A stretch of DNA of 25,234 nucleotides, from NCBI GenBank assembly GCA_005778045.1, contig SXKQ01000064.1, positions 1-25,234 on the forward strand. Reading direction: 5' to 3'. A program made the translations under genes and the position numbers. Below the pieces are notes generated by a model that saw nothing but the letters and a program-made list of their open reading frames with translations, ran no database searches and was not told the origin of the DNA. Source of the DNA: Planctomycetia bacterium (GTDB lineage Bacteria > Planctomycetota > UBA1135 > GCA-002686595). This document shows, piece by piece, positions 15,912-24,600 of this stretch. Position 1 is the stretch's first letter. Each line of letters begins with the position of its first letter.

Positions 15912-16804
15912 GACTTCTTCGGTACCCAGCCCAGCGTGCGCTGCGCGGCGGCGCTCGACCAGACGAGCGGACGACAGCGCGCCGCGAGCCGCGCGGGATG
16001 CAGCATGCCGGCGCGCACGCCGACGAAATTCGCGCAGCGAACGAGCAGGCGCAGGACGGCCCACGGCAGCGAGAGCACCCACTTGTGAGGCGTCGAGCGC
16101 GCGGACAGGGACCGCAGGTAGTCCGAGCGTGTGGGCGCGCGTTCGTCCACGACGTGCAACGTGAAGCCGCCGCGCTCGACCTCGGCCGCGAGCACGAAGG
16201 CTTGCGCGCAGTCATCGACGTGAACGAGCGGCAGCCGCGCCGAGCCTGCGAGCGCGACCCACAGGCGCGAGCCGAGAGCGAGCCCGAGCTGGTAAAACCA
16301 CTCGCGCTCCGGACCCTGCACGAGCCCCGGTCGCAGGATGCGCAGGTCGAGTCCGCTCGCGCGCGCCATGCGCTCCTGTTCGAGCTTGGCGCCGATGTAC
16401 GGGCCGCGCACGGCGGGATCGGGCTCGAGAGGCGCGCTCTCGTCGACCCCCTCGCCGCAGCGCAGGTGATCGATCACCGCGATCGAGCTCGCGAGCACGA
16501 GACGCGGCACCCGCGCGCTCGTGAGCGCCGTGAGCAGGTTGCGCGTGGCATCGGTCGTGTCGCGCTGCTGCTCCGCGGCGTCCGTTCCAAGCGAGGCCGC
16601 GCAGTGCACGACGACGTCTTGACCAGCGACCAGCGCCGCGAGCCCCGCATCCCGCGCGAGGTCCGCGCGCAGGACGCGCACCTCGGCGGGCAAGCCATCG
16701 GCCGCCCCGCGCACGAGCGCCGTCACGGCGTGCCCGCGCGCGAGTGCAGCGCGCACGACGGCGCGACCGAGGACTCCGCGGGCGCCGGTGACGAGGATCC
16801 GCAT
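15908..16804 (-). CDS. NAD-dependent epimerase/dehydratase (extended SDR)
   Basis: A 298-residue protein with the N-terminal TGARGVLG nucleotide-binding motif (residues 6-13), S107 in VLASSIAV, and the catalytic Y136xxxK140 in PYIGAK. LRPGLVQGP and LPLVHVDDCAQAFVLA are typical of extended SDRs acting on nucleotide sugars or related compounds. ATG 16804 is preferred over ATG 16813, which would add three residues and reach the stop of the upstream remnant. It is convergent with the GMC gene with a 4-base tail overlap. The minus-strand order queC, methyltransferase remnant, epimerase is tight and could be one transcript. Confidence 0.87.
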   Translation of the reverse strand: MRILVTGARGVLGRAVVRAALARGHAVTALVRGAADGLPAEVRVLRADLARDAGLAALVAGQDVVVHCAASLGTDAAEQQRDTTDATRNLLTALTSARVPRLVLASSIAVIDHLRCGEGVDESAPLEPDPAVRGPYIGAKLEQERMARASGLDLRILRPGLVQGPEREWFYQLGLALGSRLWVALAGSARLPLVHVDDCAQAFVLAAEVERGGFTLHVVDERAPTRSDYLRSLSARSTPHKWVLSLPWAVLRLLVRCANFVGVRAGMLHPARLAARCRPLVWSSAAAQRTLGWVPKKS

Positions 16805-16812
16805 AGCCCCCA

Positions 16813-17226
16813 CTACACCGCGCCGGGCTGCGCAACTCCAGCGCCGCGCCCGCCGCTACGCAGCATGAAGTTGATGCAGTATCCGGCCTCGTTCCAGAGT
16901 GCGCCCGGCCCCTGGCACTGGTGCCGCGGCGGCCCGAACTCGCTCAACGGCCGCGGCTTGCCCCGCTCGACGAAGTCGCCCCCGTGGCCGCGCTCGCGCA
17001 GCCACGCGAACGGGCGCGCCACGCCGCCGGCCCCAAGATGCCGCTCTTCACAATCGAGCGCGAGCAGCAGCCGGTGGTCCGCCAGCGTGTACGGGGAACT
17101 CCCCTTGCACGCCCCGGCGTCGATCGCGAGCTCACCCGGCGCGATGCCCCTCGACAGCGCAGCGAGCTCCGCGCGATGGTCACGCCGGCGCACCTTCCAT
17201 GCGCGGAACAGAAAGCGCGCGAGCAT
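16813..17226 (-). pseudogene. FkbM-type methyltransferase remnant with internal deletion
   Basis: The 137-residue frame begins like an FkbM-family SAM methyltransferase: GELAIDAGACKGS at about residues 31-43 is the start of the SAM-binding fold. It then jumps almost directly to TLADHRLLLALDCEERHL, which resembles the late part of the fold (HRPLLLxExEERH), and ends with GGDFVERGKPRPLSEF and GYCINFML. Roughly 100-130 residues of the fold centre seem to be missing, with the junction near 17090-17100, yet the frame is kept. I infer an in-frame deletion that leaves a protein unable to bind SAM normally. A small functional derivative cannot be excluded. It begins 6 bases after the queC stop. Confidence 0.6.
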
Positions 17227-17232
17227 CGCCTC

Positions 17233-17946
17233 TCAGGCCGCGTACGGAAGCGGGTCGCGCACGCCCGCGCGCGCGAAGCCAGCAAGGCGCAGGTGACAGG
17301 CATCGCAGCGTCCGCACGACACCCAGCGCCCGTCGCGCGCATGCGGGTCGTAGCAGGTATGCGTGAGCGAGAAGTCGACGCCGAGCTCGAGACCGCGCGT
17401 CACGATCTGCGCCTTGTCGAGCTCGAGCAGGGGTGCATGCACGCGAAAGCGCGCGCCGGCTTCCGCTCCCGCGGCCGTCGCGACGCCGGCGAGCGCCTCG
17501 AACGCGCGCAGGAACTCAGGCCGGCAGTCGGGGTAGCCCGAGTAGTCGATGGCATTGACGCCCACGAACAGGTCGCGCGCGCCGCGCGCCTCGGCGAGGC
17601 CGAGCGCGATCGAAAGGAACACCGTGTTGCGTGCCGGGACGTACGTGACCGGCACGTCGCGGCCGAGCTGCTCCGCGGCGCGGTCCTTGGGCACCGCGAT
17701 GTCCGCCGTCAGCGCCGAGCCGCCGATCTGGTCGAGTTGGACCGCGACAACCACGTGCTCGGAGACGCCGAGGGACTGCGCCACACGCTGGGCGGCGTCG
17801 AGCTCGCACGCGTGCCGCTGGCCGTAGCGCACCGAGAGAGCCAGCGTCTCGAAGCCGCGGACCCGCGCCTCCGCGAGCACCACGGCCGAGTCCATGCCGC
17901 CGGACACGAGGCACACGGCGCGCGGGGGGCGTTGCGGGGACGTCAC
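17233..17946 (-). CDS. queC: 7-cyano-7-deazaguanine synthase
   Basis: A 237-residue cytoplasmic enzyme that makes preQ0 from 7-carboxy-7-deazaguanine with ATP and ammonia, in queuosine synthesis. The PP-loop is SGGMDS (15-20; SGGLDS is commoner), followed by [17 protein letters not shown] and [17 protein letters not shown]. The zinc site is C198 with C211-G-R-C214-D-A-C217, and the tail ends [11 protein letters not shown] 17946 is chosen as start because it leaves the usual short leader before the PP-loop; the ATG at 18111 would add 55 residues and cross the facing mrp start. The other queuosine genes are not in the window. Confidence 0.95.
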   Translation of the reverse strand: MTSPQRPPRAVCLVSGGMDSAVVLAEARVRGFETLALSVRYGQRHACELDAAQRVAQSLGVSEHVVVAVQLDQIGGSALTADIAVPKDRAAEQLGRDVPVTYVPARNTVFLSIALGLAEARGARDLFVGVNAIDYSGYPDCRPEFLRAFEALAGVATAAGAEAGARFRVHAPLLELDKAQIVTRGLELGVDFSLTHTCYDPHARDGRWVSCGRCDACHLRLAGFARAGVRDPLPYAA

Positions 17947-18067
17947 CGCGATAGGGTAGCAGCCGCGCTCGGGCCTCGAACCGGTGCGCGGCGGTGCTAG
18001 GAAGAGGTCTCCCGGTCGCCTGCTAGACTCCTCGCCCACGTTTCCGTCCCTAGCCCCTGTCGCCCCC

Positions 18068-19222
18068 ATGCCCGCCACCACTCCGGCCCAGATCCTCGAC
18101 GCCCTCCGCAATGTTCAGGACCCCGACCTGCATCAGGACATCGTCAGCCTCGGCTTCGTGAAGAAGGCCGAGATTCAGGACGGCACCGTGTCCGTCACGA
18201 TCAACCTGACCACCCCGGCCTGCCCGGTGAAGGACCAGATGAAGGCGCAGGCCGAAGGCCTCCTGCGCGCGCTCCCGGGCGTGCGCGAGGTCAAGGTCGA
18301 GATGACGGCCGAGGTGCGCGGCCAGCAGGGCGGCGCGCCGCGCGTGCTCGCGCCCGAGGTGCGCCACATCCTTGCGGTCTCCTCCGGCAAGGGCGGCGTC
18401 GGCAAGAGCACCGTGGCGGTGAACCTCGCCGTCGCGCTGGCCCAGACCGGCGCCAAGGTCGGCCTGCTCGACTGCGACATCTACGGCCCCGACGTGCCGA
18501 TGATGATGGGCCTCTCCGGCGCGCCCGATCAGGTCGGTCGCAAGCTGCTCCCCAAGGAGCGCCACGGCATCAAGACCATGTCGATCGGCTACCTGCTCGA
18601 CGACGAGAAGCCCGCCATCTGGCGTGGACCGATGGTGCACAAGCTGATTGAGCAGTTCCTCGGGGACGTCGAGTGGGGCACCCTCGACTACCTGCTCGTC
18701 GACATGCCCCCGGGCACCGGCGACGCGCAGCTCTCGCTGGCCCAGATCGTGCCGCTCTCGGGTGCCGTGATCGTGACGACTCCGCAGGCCATCTCGACCT
18801 TCGACGTCGGCAAGGCCATTGCGATGTTCCGGCAGGTCAATGTCGAGATCCTCGGACTCGTCGAGAACATGTCCGGCTTCGTGGTCGAGGGCCGGGTCGA
18901 TGGAGCCAGCGCGGGCCAGAAGGTCTCCTTCGAGGTGGGTGCGAGCACCCAGACCGTCACTACCAACGAGGACGGCCGCTTCCACGCGGTGTTCAACCTC
19001 TTCGGCGCCGGCGGTGGCGACATGCTGTGCAAGAAGCACGGCTTCCCGCTGCTTGGCCGCGTGCCGCTGAACCCGGTCGTGCGCATCGGCGGTGATGCGG
19101 GCGATCCGGTCACCATCGTGCACCCGACTTCGCCGGTCGCGGGCGCCTTCCGCGACATCGCTGGTCGCGCGGCCCAGCGCCTCGCGATCAAGTCGATGCA
19201 GGCGCTGCCGATCCTGCAGTAA
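18068..19222 (+). CDS. mrp: Mrp/ApbC family P-loop ATPase with atypical insert
   Basis: A 384-residue cytoplasmic protein of the family that carries or transfers iron-sulfur clusters. The N-terminal MIP18 (DUF59) domain spans residues 5-80. The P-loop [11 protein letters not shown] is at 105-115, followed by [20 protein letters not shown] and DMPPGTGD. After E266-N-M-S269 the family usually has about 13 residues with CxxC before the FG(x)GG motif. Here 42 residues intervene before F312-G-A-G-G-G, with no cysteine. The inserted part (VEGRVDG to VTTNEDGRF) looks like a short beta-sandwich repeat. Cluster binding through that CxxC is therefore not possible in the usual way. ATG 18068 is preferred over the frame's open upstream part. 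It is divergent from queC with 121 bases between. Confidence 0.92.
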   Translation: MPATTPAQILDALRNVQDPDLHQDIVSLGFVKKAEIQDGTVSVTINLTTPACPVKDQMKAQAEGLLRALPGVREVKVEMTAEVRGQQGGAPRVLAPEVRHILAVSSGKGGVGKSTVAVNLAVALAQTGAKVGLLDCDIYGPDVPMMMGLSGAPDQVGRKLLPKERHGIKTMSIGYLLDDEKPAIWRGPMVHKLIEQFLGDVEWGTLDYLLVDMPPGTGDAQLSLAQIVPLSGAVIVTTPQAISTFDVGKAIAMFRQVNVEILGLVENMSGFVVEGRVDGASAGQKVSFEVGASTQTVTTNEDGRFHAVFNLFGAGGGDMLCKKHGFPLLGRVPLNPVVRIGGDAGDPVTIVHPTSPVAGAFRDIAGRAAQRLAIKSMQALPILQ

Positions 19223-19239
19223 CCCGCGCAAGAAACAGC

Positions 19240-19283
19240 CCGGCCCCGCCGTGAGCGCAAGCTCGCGACGGGGCCGGTGTCTT
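19240..19283. terminator. Bidirectional Rho-independent-type terminator
   Basis: A long hairpin has 9 bp (19240-19248 with 19269-19277), one C-A mismatch and 7 more bp (one G-U), closed by the tetraloop GCAA at 19257-19260. It lies 17 bases after the mrp stop, with TGTCTTT following on the plus strand. On the minus strand TGTTTCTT follows it after the secreted-protein gene ending at 19307. It can serve both convergent genes. Confidence 0.85.
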
Positions 19284-19306
19284 TCGGCGCCCCTAGGCGC
19301 GCGCTG

Positions 19307-21157
19307 TCAGGGGCAGAACGTGACGCGCAGGGCGTCCGAGGTGTTGCTGAAGCCCGGCGAGGCCGACGAGTCGCGGTACCAGAACTGGAAGCTCCACGCG
19401 GAGCCCGCCGTGATCTGGCCCTGGGGCGCGGGCGGGTTCCCGAGGTCGACTGCGAGACTGGCGGCGCCGCTCGCGCTCGTCGAGACCAGCGGCAGGCGCA
19501 GGATGCCGCCGCCGATGCACAGGAATCCGTTGCGGAAGGGCTGCGCGGAGCTCGAGTTCGCGGCGTAGAAGAAGATCCCGCTCGTCGAGGGCGTGGCACC
19601 GGTGGTCGAGAGCTGCAGCGCATTCGCCGCCACTGAGGTCGAGCCACCCCAGCCGATGCTCGCGCCCGGACCCGTCGAGTTGGGTGCGCCCACGCAGTAC
19701 ACGACCGGCGCGGGGCAGGGCGGATTCCCCAGAGTGCCGTCACCGTTCACGCGCTGCGCGTAGATGTCGCCATTGGGGTCGCTGCGGTTGTCGTCCCACG
19801 TGTAGCAGACCGCGCCCGACGGCGTGAGCGCGAGCTCGAGGTCGTCCTTCGCCGCGAGCGTCGGTGCCTGAGCGCTCGCGAGCACGTTGCCGCCCGTCCA
19901 CTGGCTCACGCCCGCGGAGTTGACTCGCTGCACGACGACGCGCGCGTCGGGAATGTTGCCGCTGGGGTTGTCGAACCACGCGCAGATGGCGTCGTCACCG
20001 ACCGCCACGATGCGCTGGAACGACTCGTTCTTCGTGTCGAGCGGCTCGAGGATCACGCCGTTGTCCGTCCACAGGCGCACACCGGCCGCGCTGATGCGCT
20101 GGGCGCCGACGCCCCAGGCGCTCTGGGTCGTATTGCGCCGGTTGAAGCACACCACGACGTCGCCCGAGGGCTGCACCACGTCGATCGACGGTTCGAGCTT
20201 CATCAGGCCCGCCTCGAGCGACACGGGCACACCGTTGTGCGGGAAGACCTCGAGGCCCGCCGAGCTGACCTTCTGCACGAAGCACTGGAAGACGTTGCCC
20301 GGCGCGTAGTGCCACGCGACGGCAGCTCCCCCCTGACCGTCGGCGCGCAGCACGGGCCAGTACGCGATCGGCACGGCCGCGGCGTCGAACACGCTCACGG
20401 GGGTGCCTGCGTTCCACTGCGCGACGCCAGCCGCGTTGAACTTCTGCAGCTTGATGTGGCGCGGGCTCGAGAAGCTGGCGACGTTGCGCAGGAACGACAC
20501 GATGTACGCGCCGCCCGGAGCCCCGACGACGTCGGCGAAACCCGGGCGTTCGTTGGTCAGGCCGCTGATCCCGAAGCCATCCATGGGGAAGCGCGGCACG
20601 CCGCCGGCGTCGAGCACCTGCACGCGAATCGAGCCCATGCCACTGTTGGGCATGCGCCCCCACACGAAGGCGGTCGAGCCGTCGTCGAGCACCGTGCAGC
20701 GCGGCGAGGGCTCGTACTCGCCGTTGGTCGAGAGCGTCACGCCGTTCGCGCCCCAAGCGAAGGTGCCGCTCGGCGTGATGCGGTAGGCGTACACGTCGAG
20801 GTCCGTGCCGGCGCGCGAATCGGTGAAGACCAGCACCGCGTCCCCGTTGGCAGCGACGTCGAGATCCCAGTCGACGAGCGAGGTACTCTGGGGCTGGTTC
20901 GAGACGAGCAGGCCGTTCGCCGGGAACTGCGGATTGCCCGCGGCATCGAGCAACTGCACGTAGACCGCGTAGCCGGCGCTTCGGCCGTCAAACCAGCCGT
21001 GCCAGGTGCGTCCGTCCGCCGTGACGCCGAGCTTGGGCACGGCCTGATCGTTGGCGGCGATCCCAATCGGCGTGTTGAGCGCGGGGTCCGAAGACCACTG
21101 CGCCGCGGCCAGCGGCGCGACGATCAAAGCGACGGCAAGCGTGAAGTGGGACTGCAC
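19307..21157 (-). CDS. Secreted repeat protein, probable beta-propeller, with C-terminal FCP module
   Basis: A 616-residue exported protein with a signal peptide MQSHFTLAVALIVAPLAAAQ. Residues 40-480 contain seven to eight copies of a repeat of the form xxAGxxxWxxNGVxLS, spaced about 50-70 residues apart. Examples are DAAGNPQFPANGLLVS, TPSGTFAWGANGVTLS, SSAGLEVFPHNGVPVS and SAAGVRLWTDNGVILE. This suggests propeller blades. From YCVGAPNSTGPGA (about 490) to the end is a separate module that closes FQFWYRD...ALRVTFCP. The neighbouring metallopeptidase ends in a related way, so this may be a shared targeting or binding module. No catalytic motif is seen. The start is GTG at 21157 with GGAG directly adjacent, an unusually short spacing, so the start is somewhat uncertain. 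Confidence 0.83.
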   Translation of the reverse strand: MQSHFTLAVALIVAPLAAAQWSSDPALNTPIGIAANDQAVPKLGVTADGRTWHGWFDGRSAGYAVYVQLLDAAGNPQFPANGLLVSNQPQSTSLVDWDLDVAANGDAVLVFTDSRAGTDLDVYAYRITPSGTFAWGANGVTLSTNGEYEPSPRCTVLDDGSTAFVWGRMPNSGMGSIRVQVLDAGGVPRFPMDGFGISGLTNERPGFADVVGAPGGAYIVSFLRNVASFSSPRHIKLQKFNAAGVAQWNAGTPVSVFDAAAVPIAYWPVLRADGQGGAAVAWHYAPGNVFQCFVQKVSSAGLEVFPHNGVPVSLEAGLMKLEPSIDVVQPSGDVVVCFNRRNTTQSAWGVGAQRISAAGVRLWTDNGVILEPLDTKNESFQRIVAVGDDAICAWFDNPSGNIPDARVVVQRVNSAGVSQWTGGNVLASAQAPTLAAKDDLELALTPSGAVCYTWDDNRSDPNGDIYAQRVNGDGTLGNPPCPAPVVYCVGAPNSTGPGASIGWGGSTSVAANALQLSTTGATPSTSGIFFYAANSSSAQPFRNGFLCIGGGILRLPLVSTSASGAASLAVDLGNPPAPQGQITAGSAWSFQFWYRDSSASPGFSNTSDALRVTFCP

Positions 21158-21200
21158 CTCCGGATGCTAAGCCCAAGCTCCGATTTCAGCACCTTTCATG

Positions 21201-21244
21201 AAAAAAGAAGCCGGGGCCGGCCACCTCACGGTGCCCGGCCCCGG
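21201..21244 (-). terminator. Rho-independent terminator of the metallopeptidase gene
   Basis: A perfect 10-bp stem (21211-21220 with 21235-21244) is extended inside by CACC/GGTG after one mismatch, with loop TCAC. On the minus strand it is followed by CTTCTTTTTT (21210-21201). It starts 22 bases after the metallopeptidase stop and insulates it from the next secreted-protein gene. Confidence 0.93.
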
Positions 21245-21266
21245 TGTCCGTGCCTTGGAATGACGC

Positions 21267-24200
21267 TCAGGGGCAGATCGTGAAGCTCACGGCGTTCGTG
21301 AGGCCCGTGGTGAACGCGTCGTTCGGGTCGCGGTAGTAGTACTGGGCGCAGATGAACTGGCCGGGCACCAGCAGGGCATCGGAGCCCGAGCGGATGCGCG
21401 TGTTCATGTCGAAGGTGAACGTGCCCGAGCACTCGCCCGAGCTGACGCCACCCGATTCCAGCACCGCGGTGCGGCGGAGCGGCGACTCGACACACATCGT
21501 GCCGCCTTGGAAAGGCAGGTTCTTGGTGGCGTAGCCGTAGTAAAGGAGTCCCGTCTTGTTGCGCAGGATGTTCGTCGCCGTGATGTCGAAGGCGACGCCC
21601 GACGAGACGCTGGGGATCCCGGCGAAGTCGATCGCGGGCAGGCACAGCTCGCTGTTGACCTTGGCCACGCAGTAGGTCTGCACGTTGCCTAGGCAGCCGA
21701 CGGGGCCGAGCGTGCTGACGCACACGTCATCGATCGCGGCCTCGGTCACCGAGTTGTTGGGGTTGTCCGCGGCGCTGAAGCGAATGCGCGTGGTCGCCGT
21801 CAAAACGACCAGCGAGTCGATCTCGACCACGGCCGTGTTCCAGCCGCCCTCCAAGCCCGTGTACGTTCGAGCCAGCACCCAGTTGGTGCCGGCCGCGTTG
21901 GTGGCGATCTCCACCTTGAGGAAGTCCGCATCGTTATCGTCGTTGTAGAACCAGTAGGCGAAGCTCAGCCGCGCGTTGCCGATCGACAGGTCGAGGACCG
22001 GCGAGGTGAGGACCGTCGGGCCTCCATCGAGGTCGGCCTGGCCGACGTTGTTGCTGCCCGCGGTGCCCTGGCCCGTGAAGAAGCAGTTGACGCCCGAGCC
22101 CGCCGGATTGTCGGTCTCAGGCTGGGCCTGCGCGCCGTTCTGCGTCGTTCCGATCGGGTCGCCGCGCTCCCAGGCGCCGGCGGACACCGCCGTGTTCGCC
22201 ACCGTCCACGCATTCGCGCCGGTGTCGAAGTTGTCGCAGAGCACCGTGTTGAGGGCGCCGACCGAGAAGCTCAGGACCCCCGCCGTCGGGGCGTTCGGGG
22301 GGTACGCAAGCGAGTTGCCGCTGCCGTCCGTGCCGCGCACGTAGTACGAGACGACCTTGGGAGCGATCTGGCCGGGAATCGAGGCCGAGAACACGTTGCC
22401 GCCCACGGGCGCCATGGTCACAGCGGTGTAATTCGCCGCGGAGCCCGACTTGTAGAAGAGCTGGGCGCTGGAGACGGACAAGCCGAAGTTGGAGACCATC
22501 GTCGCGTTGACGACGTAGGGTCCGTACTGGTTGATCGTGTTCGACAGCTGGGTGACGTTCGTGATGGCGATCGAGTTCAGCGTGATGCCGGGGAAGCCCT
22601 GCTCACGGAAGCCCGAGTCGATGTCATTGAAGTGCGGCGTGCCGTTCAGGATGTTGCCGTCGTCGTCGTCCAGCGTGAGCCACTGGGTCTCGATCACGCT
22701 CTTGATCTGCGTCTGGTTGTAGCTGTTCATGTAGCCGAGGAAGATCGCGTTCGCGATCGCCCCGCCACCGTTGACGCCGTTCGAGGTCTTCAGGTTGCGT
22801 CGCACCTTCCACGCCGCCCCCATCAGCGGCTCGCCGTCGGCGTGCACCGCACCGTAGCAGGCACTGCAGCAGTCGCCGCAGAACTGGCGCGTGTTGAGAC
22901 CCGAGCGCACCGGGTTGCCGTTGATGAAGCCCTGGCCGACGAGCGGCGTGTCCCAGATGTACATGGCCCACACGTCGGCCGTGGCTTCCCCAGTGCCGTC
23001 GGAGCCGTTGCCGGTGCCGTAGAGCACGTTGAGCCAGTGGCCATCCTCGTGGGCCACGACCGTCGAGAAGGCCGTGTTCACGCAGCTGCCACCGGCCTGA
23101 TAGAAGTTGATCGACGAGCCGTTGAAGAACGCGTTGCAGGTCGAGCCGATGTTCGCGTTGGCGGTGTGGACGAAGTCCGCCTTGCCGTCGAGCGGGTTGA
23201 CCGAGCGGACCCAGTCCCGCTGCACGTTGATCGACTGGAAGATGTTGGCCTGGGCGGTCTCGAGCGCGCCCGAGGCGGGGTTGAGCAGGATGTTGGTGCT
23301 CGTGCCGACGGGCACCGAGGTCACGAGCGAGTACGCGGCGCTCGGGACGTTCGCCACGTTGTTGTAGGTGCCGGCGTACGAGAACGTGCAGTTGAGCGGG
23401 GCGGTGGCGCCGACGAAATTGAAGTCGCCGTTGGAGTCCGTGAAGACCGTGCCCGCCGAGCTTTGGACGCGGGCGTACTTCAGGGGCTGCTGGGTCTCGG
23501 GATTGGACGCGATATCCGGCGCCGAACCCGGCGTCGCCATGGTGAACGCGCGACCGCCGACGTCCAAGTAGTGGATGGCCTCGTCGCGATCGACGGCCTC
23601 GCCCGAGCGGGCGTCGAGGAAGTAGACCGTGCCCAGCGGCTCCATGTCCGCCGGCAGGTAGAGCACGCTGACCTTGTACGCGAGCACTCCGCGGCGCTGC
23701 TCGCCGTCCTCGACCTGCGCGATCACGAGCTGCGGTTCCTCGGAGACCGAGCCCACCACGCCCTCATCCAGCTGGAACTGCGCCACGCCACGCAGGGCCG
23801 CCTCGTCCGTCGTGTAGGCCGGGGTGACGTCGAGGCCGGCGATGCCCGGGAGGGCCCGGGTCTGGATCGAGAGCAGGTCGCCGCGGGCACTGAAGAGCAC
23901 GTTGACGAAGCCACCGTCGACCGGGACGCCGCCGACCATCTGCTGGAACTTGACGGTCTGTTTGTCGCTGGAGCCGATCATGCCGAGCGGCTCGAACAGC
24001 GTGCTGTACTCGACCAGCGTCGCGGGCTCGATCCCGTGCAGGGCTTGGGCCTGCGCGAGCGCCCCTCGGGCAAGGGTGAACCAGTCGGCGTCGCTCACGG
24101 GCTCGAAGGTCGCCTGGACCGAGCCGCCATAAAGGAAGTCCGCCTTGCCCGTACCGGTGTCCATGTTGACGGCCCAGTTCGAGCCGTGCTCCTTGCGCCA

Positions 24201-24296
24201 GTTGGCGAGGGCCGCCGGGATGTTCTGGCTTTGGGCGCGTACGGGCGACAGGGCAGCGCCGAGGGCGGCGAGGAGAACCGAGATTCGGATGTGCAT
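21267..24296 (-). CDS. Secreted thermolysin-like zinc metallopeptidase with C-terminal FCP module
   Basis: A 1009-residue exported protein. A signal peptide (1-21, ending RA-Q) is followed by an FTP/PepSY-like propeptide region (about 90-250, with KFQQMVGGVPVDGGFVNV). The catalytic domain carries H416-E-D-G-H420 (HExxH) and a downstream GEATAD with E437, the third zinc ligand pattern of gluzincins. Cys-rich FCGDCCSACYG follows at about 480. A sheet domain of MAM/CUB-like composition begins near FDTGANAWTVAN (about 690) and includes WERGDPIGT and LSFAYWFYNDDNDADFL. The last 130 residues, from TYCVAKVNSELC, end QYYYRDP...AVSFTICP and resemble the tail of the neighbouring secreted protein. It probably degrades proteins outside the cell or at the cell surface. 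It has its own terminator and a long leader region. Confidence 0.88.
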   Translation of the reverse strand: MHIRISVLLAALGAALSPVRAQSQNIPAALANWRKEHGSNWAVNMDTGTGKADFLYGGSVQATFEPVSDADWFTLARGALAQAQALHGIEPATLVEYSTLFEPLGMIGSSDKQTVKFQQMVGGVPVDGGFVNVLFSARGDLLSIQTRALPGIAGLDVTPAYTTDEAALRGVAQFQLDEGVVGSVSEEPQLVIAQVEDGEQRRGVLAYKVSVLYLPADMEPLGTVYFLDARSGEAVDRDEAIHYLDVGGRAFTMATPGSAPDIASNPETQQPLKYARVQSSAGTVFTDSNGDFNFVGATAPLNCTFSYAGTYNNVANVPSAAYSLVTSVPVGTSTNILLNPASGALETAQANIFQSINVQRDWVRSVNPLDGKADFVHTANANIGSTCNAFFNGSSINFYQAGGSCVNTAFSTVVAHEDGHWLNVLYGTGNGSDGTGEATADVWAMYIWDTPLVGQGFINGNPVRSGLNTRQFCGDCCSACYGAVHADGEPLMGAAWKVRRNLKTSNGVNGGGAIANAIFLGYMNSYNQTQIKSVIETQWLTLDDDDGNILNGTPHFNDIDSGFREQGFPGITLNSIAITNVTQLSNTINQYGPYVVNATMVSNFGLSVSSAQLFYKSGSAANYTAVTMAPVGGNVFSASIPGQIAPKVVSYYVRGTDGSGNSLAYPPNAPTAGVLSFSVGALNTVLCDNFDTGANAWTVANTAVSAGAWERGDPIGTTQNGAQAQPETDNPAGSGVNCFFTGQGTAGSNNVGQADLDGGPTVLTSPVLDLSIGNARLSFAYWFYNDDNDADFLKVEIATNAAGTNWVLARTYTGLEGGWNTAVVEIDSLVVLTATTRIRFSAADNPNNSVTEAAIDDVCVSTLGPVGCLGNVQTYCVAKVNSELCLPAIDFAGIPSVSSGVAFDITATNILRNKTGLLYYGYATKNLPFQGGTMCVESPLRRTAVLESGGVSSGECSGTFTFDMNTRIRSGSDALLVPGQFICAQYYYRDPNDAFTTGLTNAVSFTICP

Positions 24297-24600
24297 GGAG
24301 GGGGATACCTGAAAACGGGACCTAGCCGTCGGCGGACCGCCTGAGCGGAGGAGATCGTCTTAACCTGCGGACAGGGAAAAAGTTGTGCGTAGGACGCGTT
24401 TCGGGCTGACTTTGTTTCCCTTAGTGTAAGGGTCCGGAGCAAATCCGGAGGCCCGGCGGGATGAACGAAGGGGCGCCCTGTGCTGGGAACGGAAAGCCGT
24501 TCCGTCTCCGGCCCCACCCCGGGATCCTGCGCTGGCCTCCTACCGTCGCCATCCGGAGCCGGAGACGGAAAATCCGACCAAACTAATCCTGCGCGTCCCG
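24297..24600. other. Structured intergenic region between metF and the metallopeptidase
   Basis: I see no gene in these 304 bases, which form the 3' end of metF and the leader of the metallopeptidase on the minus strand. Besides the overlapping inverted repeats at 24486-24570 it holds two more small hairpins: TCCGGA/TCCGGA (24433-24438 with 24444-24449, loop GCAAA) and CCCTTA/TAAGGG (24418-24423 with 24427-24432, loop GTG). It does not match a riboswitch class that I recognise. No clear Shine-Dalgarno sequence precedes ATG 24296. Confidence 0.5.
24486..24570 (-). repeat. Perfect 13-bp inverted repeat overlapping a 7-bp hairpin
   Basis: Arms 24500-24512 and 24558-24570 are perfect 13-base complements with a 45-base spacer. 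A separate perfect hairpin GGAACGG/CCGTTCC (24486-24492 with 24497-24503, 4-base loop) shares bases 24500-24503 with the first arm, so the two folds compete. It begins 30 bases after the metF stop. Possible roles are a metF terminator, an RNA switch for the metallopeptidase leader, or the end of a small transposed element. No T-run follows. Confidence 0.65.

Noticed and set aside
14495..17296. A 933-codon open frame on the plus strand across the GMC and epimerase genes, and a similar 574-codon frame at 3129-4853
   Set aside because: They are Arg/Ala/His-rich shadows of well-supported genes in GC-rich DNA, with no family resemblance.
18024..18029. TAGACT as a -10 box for mrp
   Set aside because: No matching -35 element at the right distance; too weak to list.
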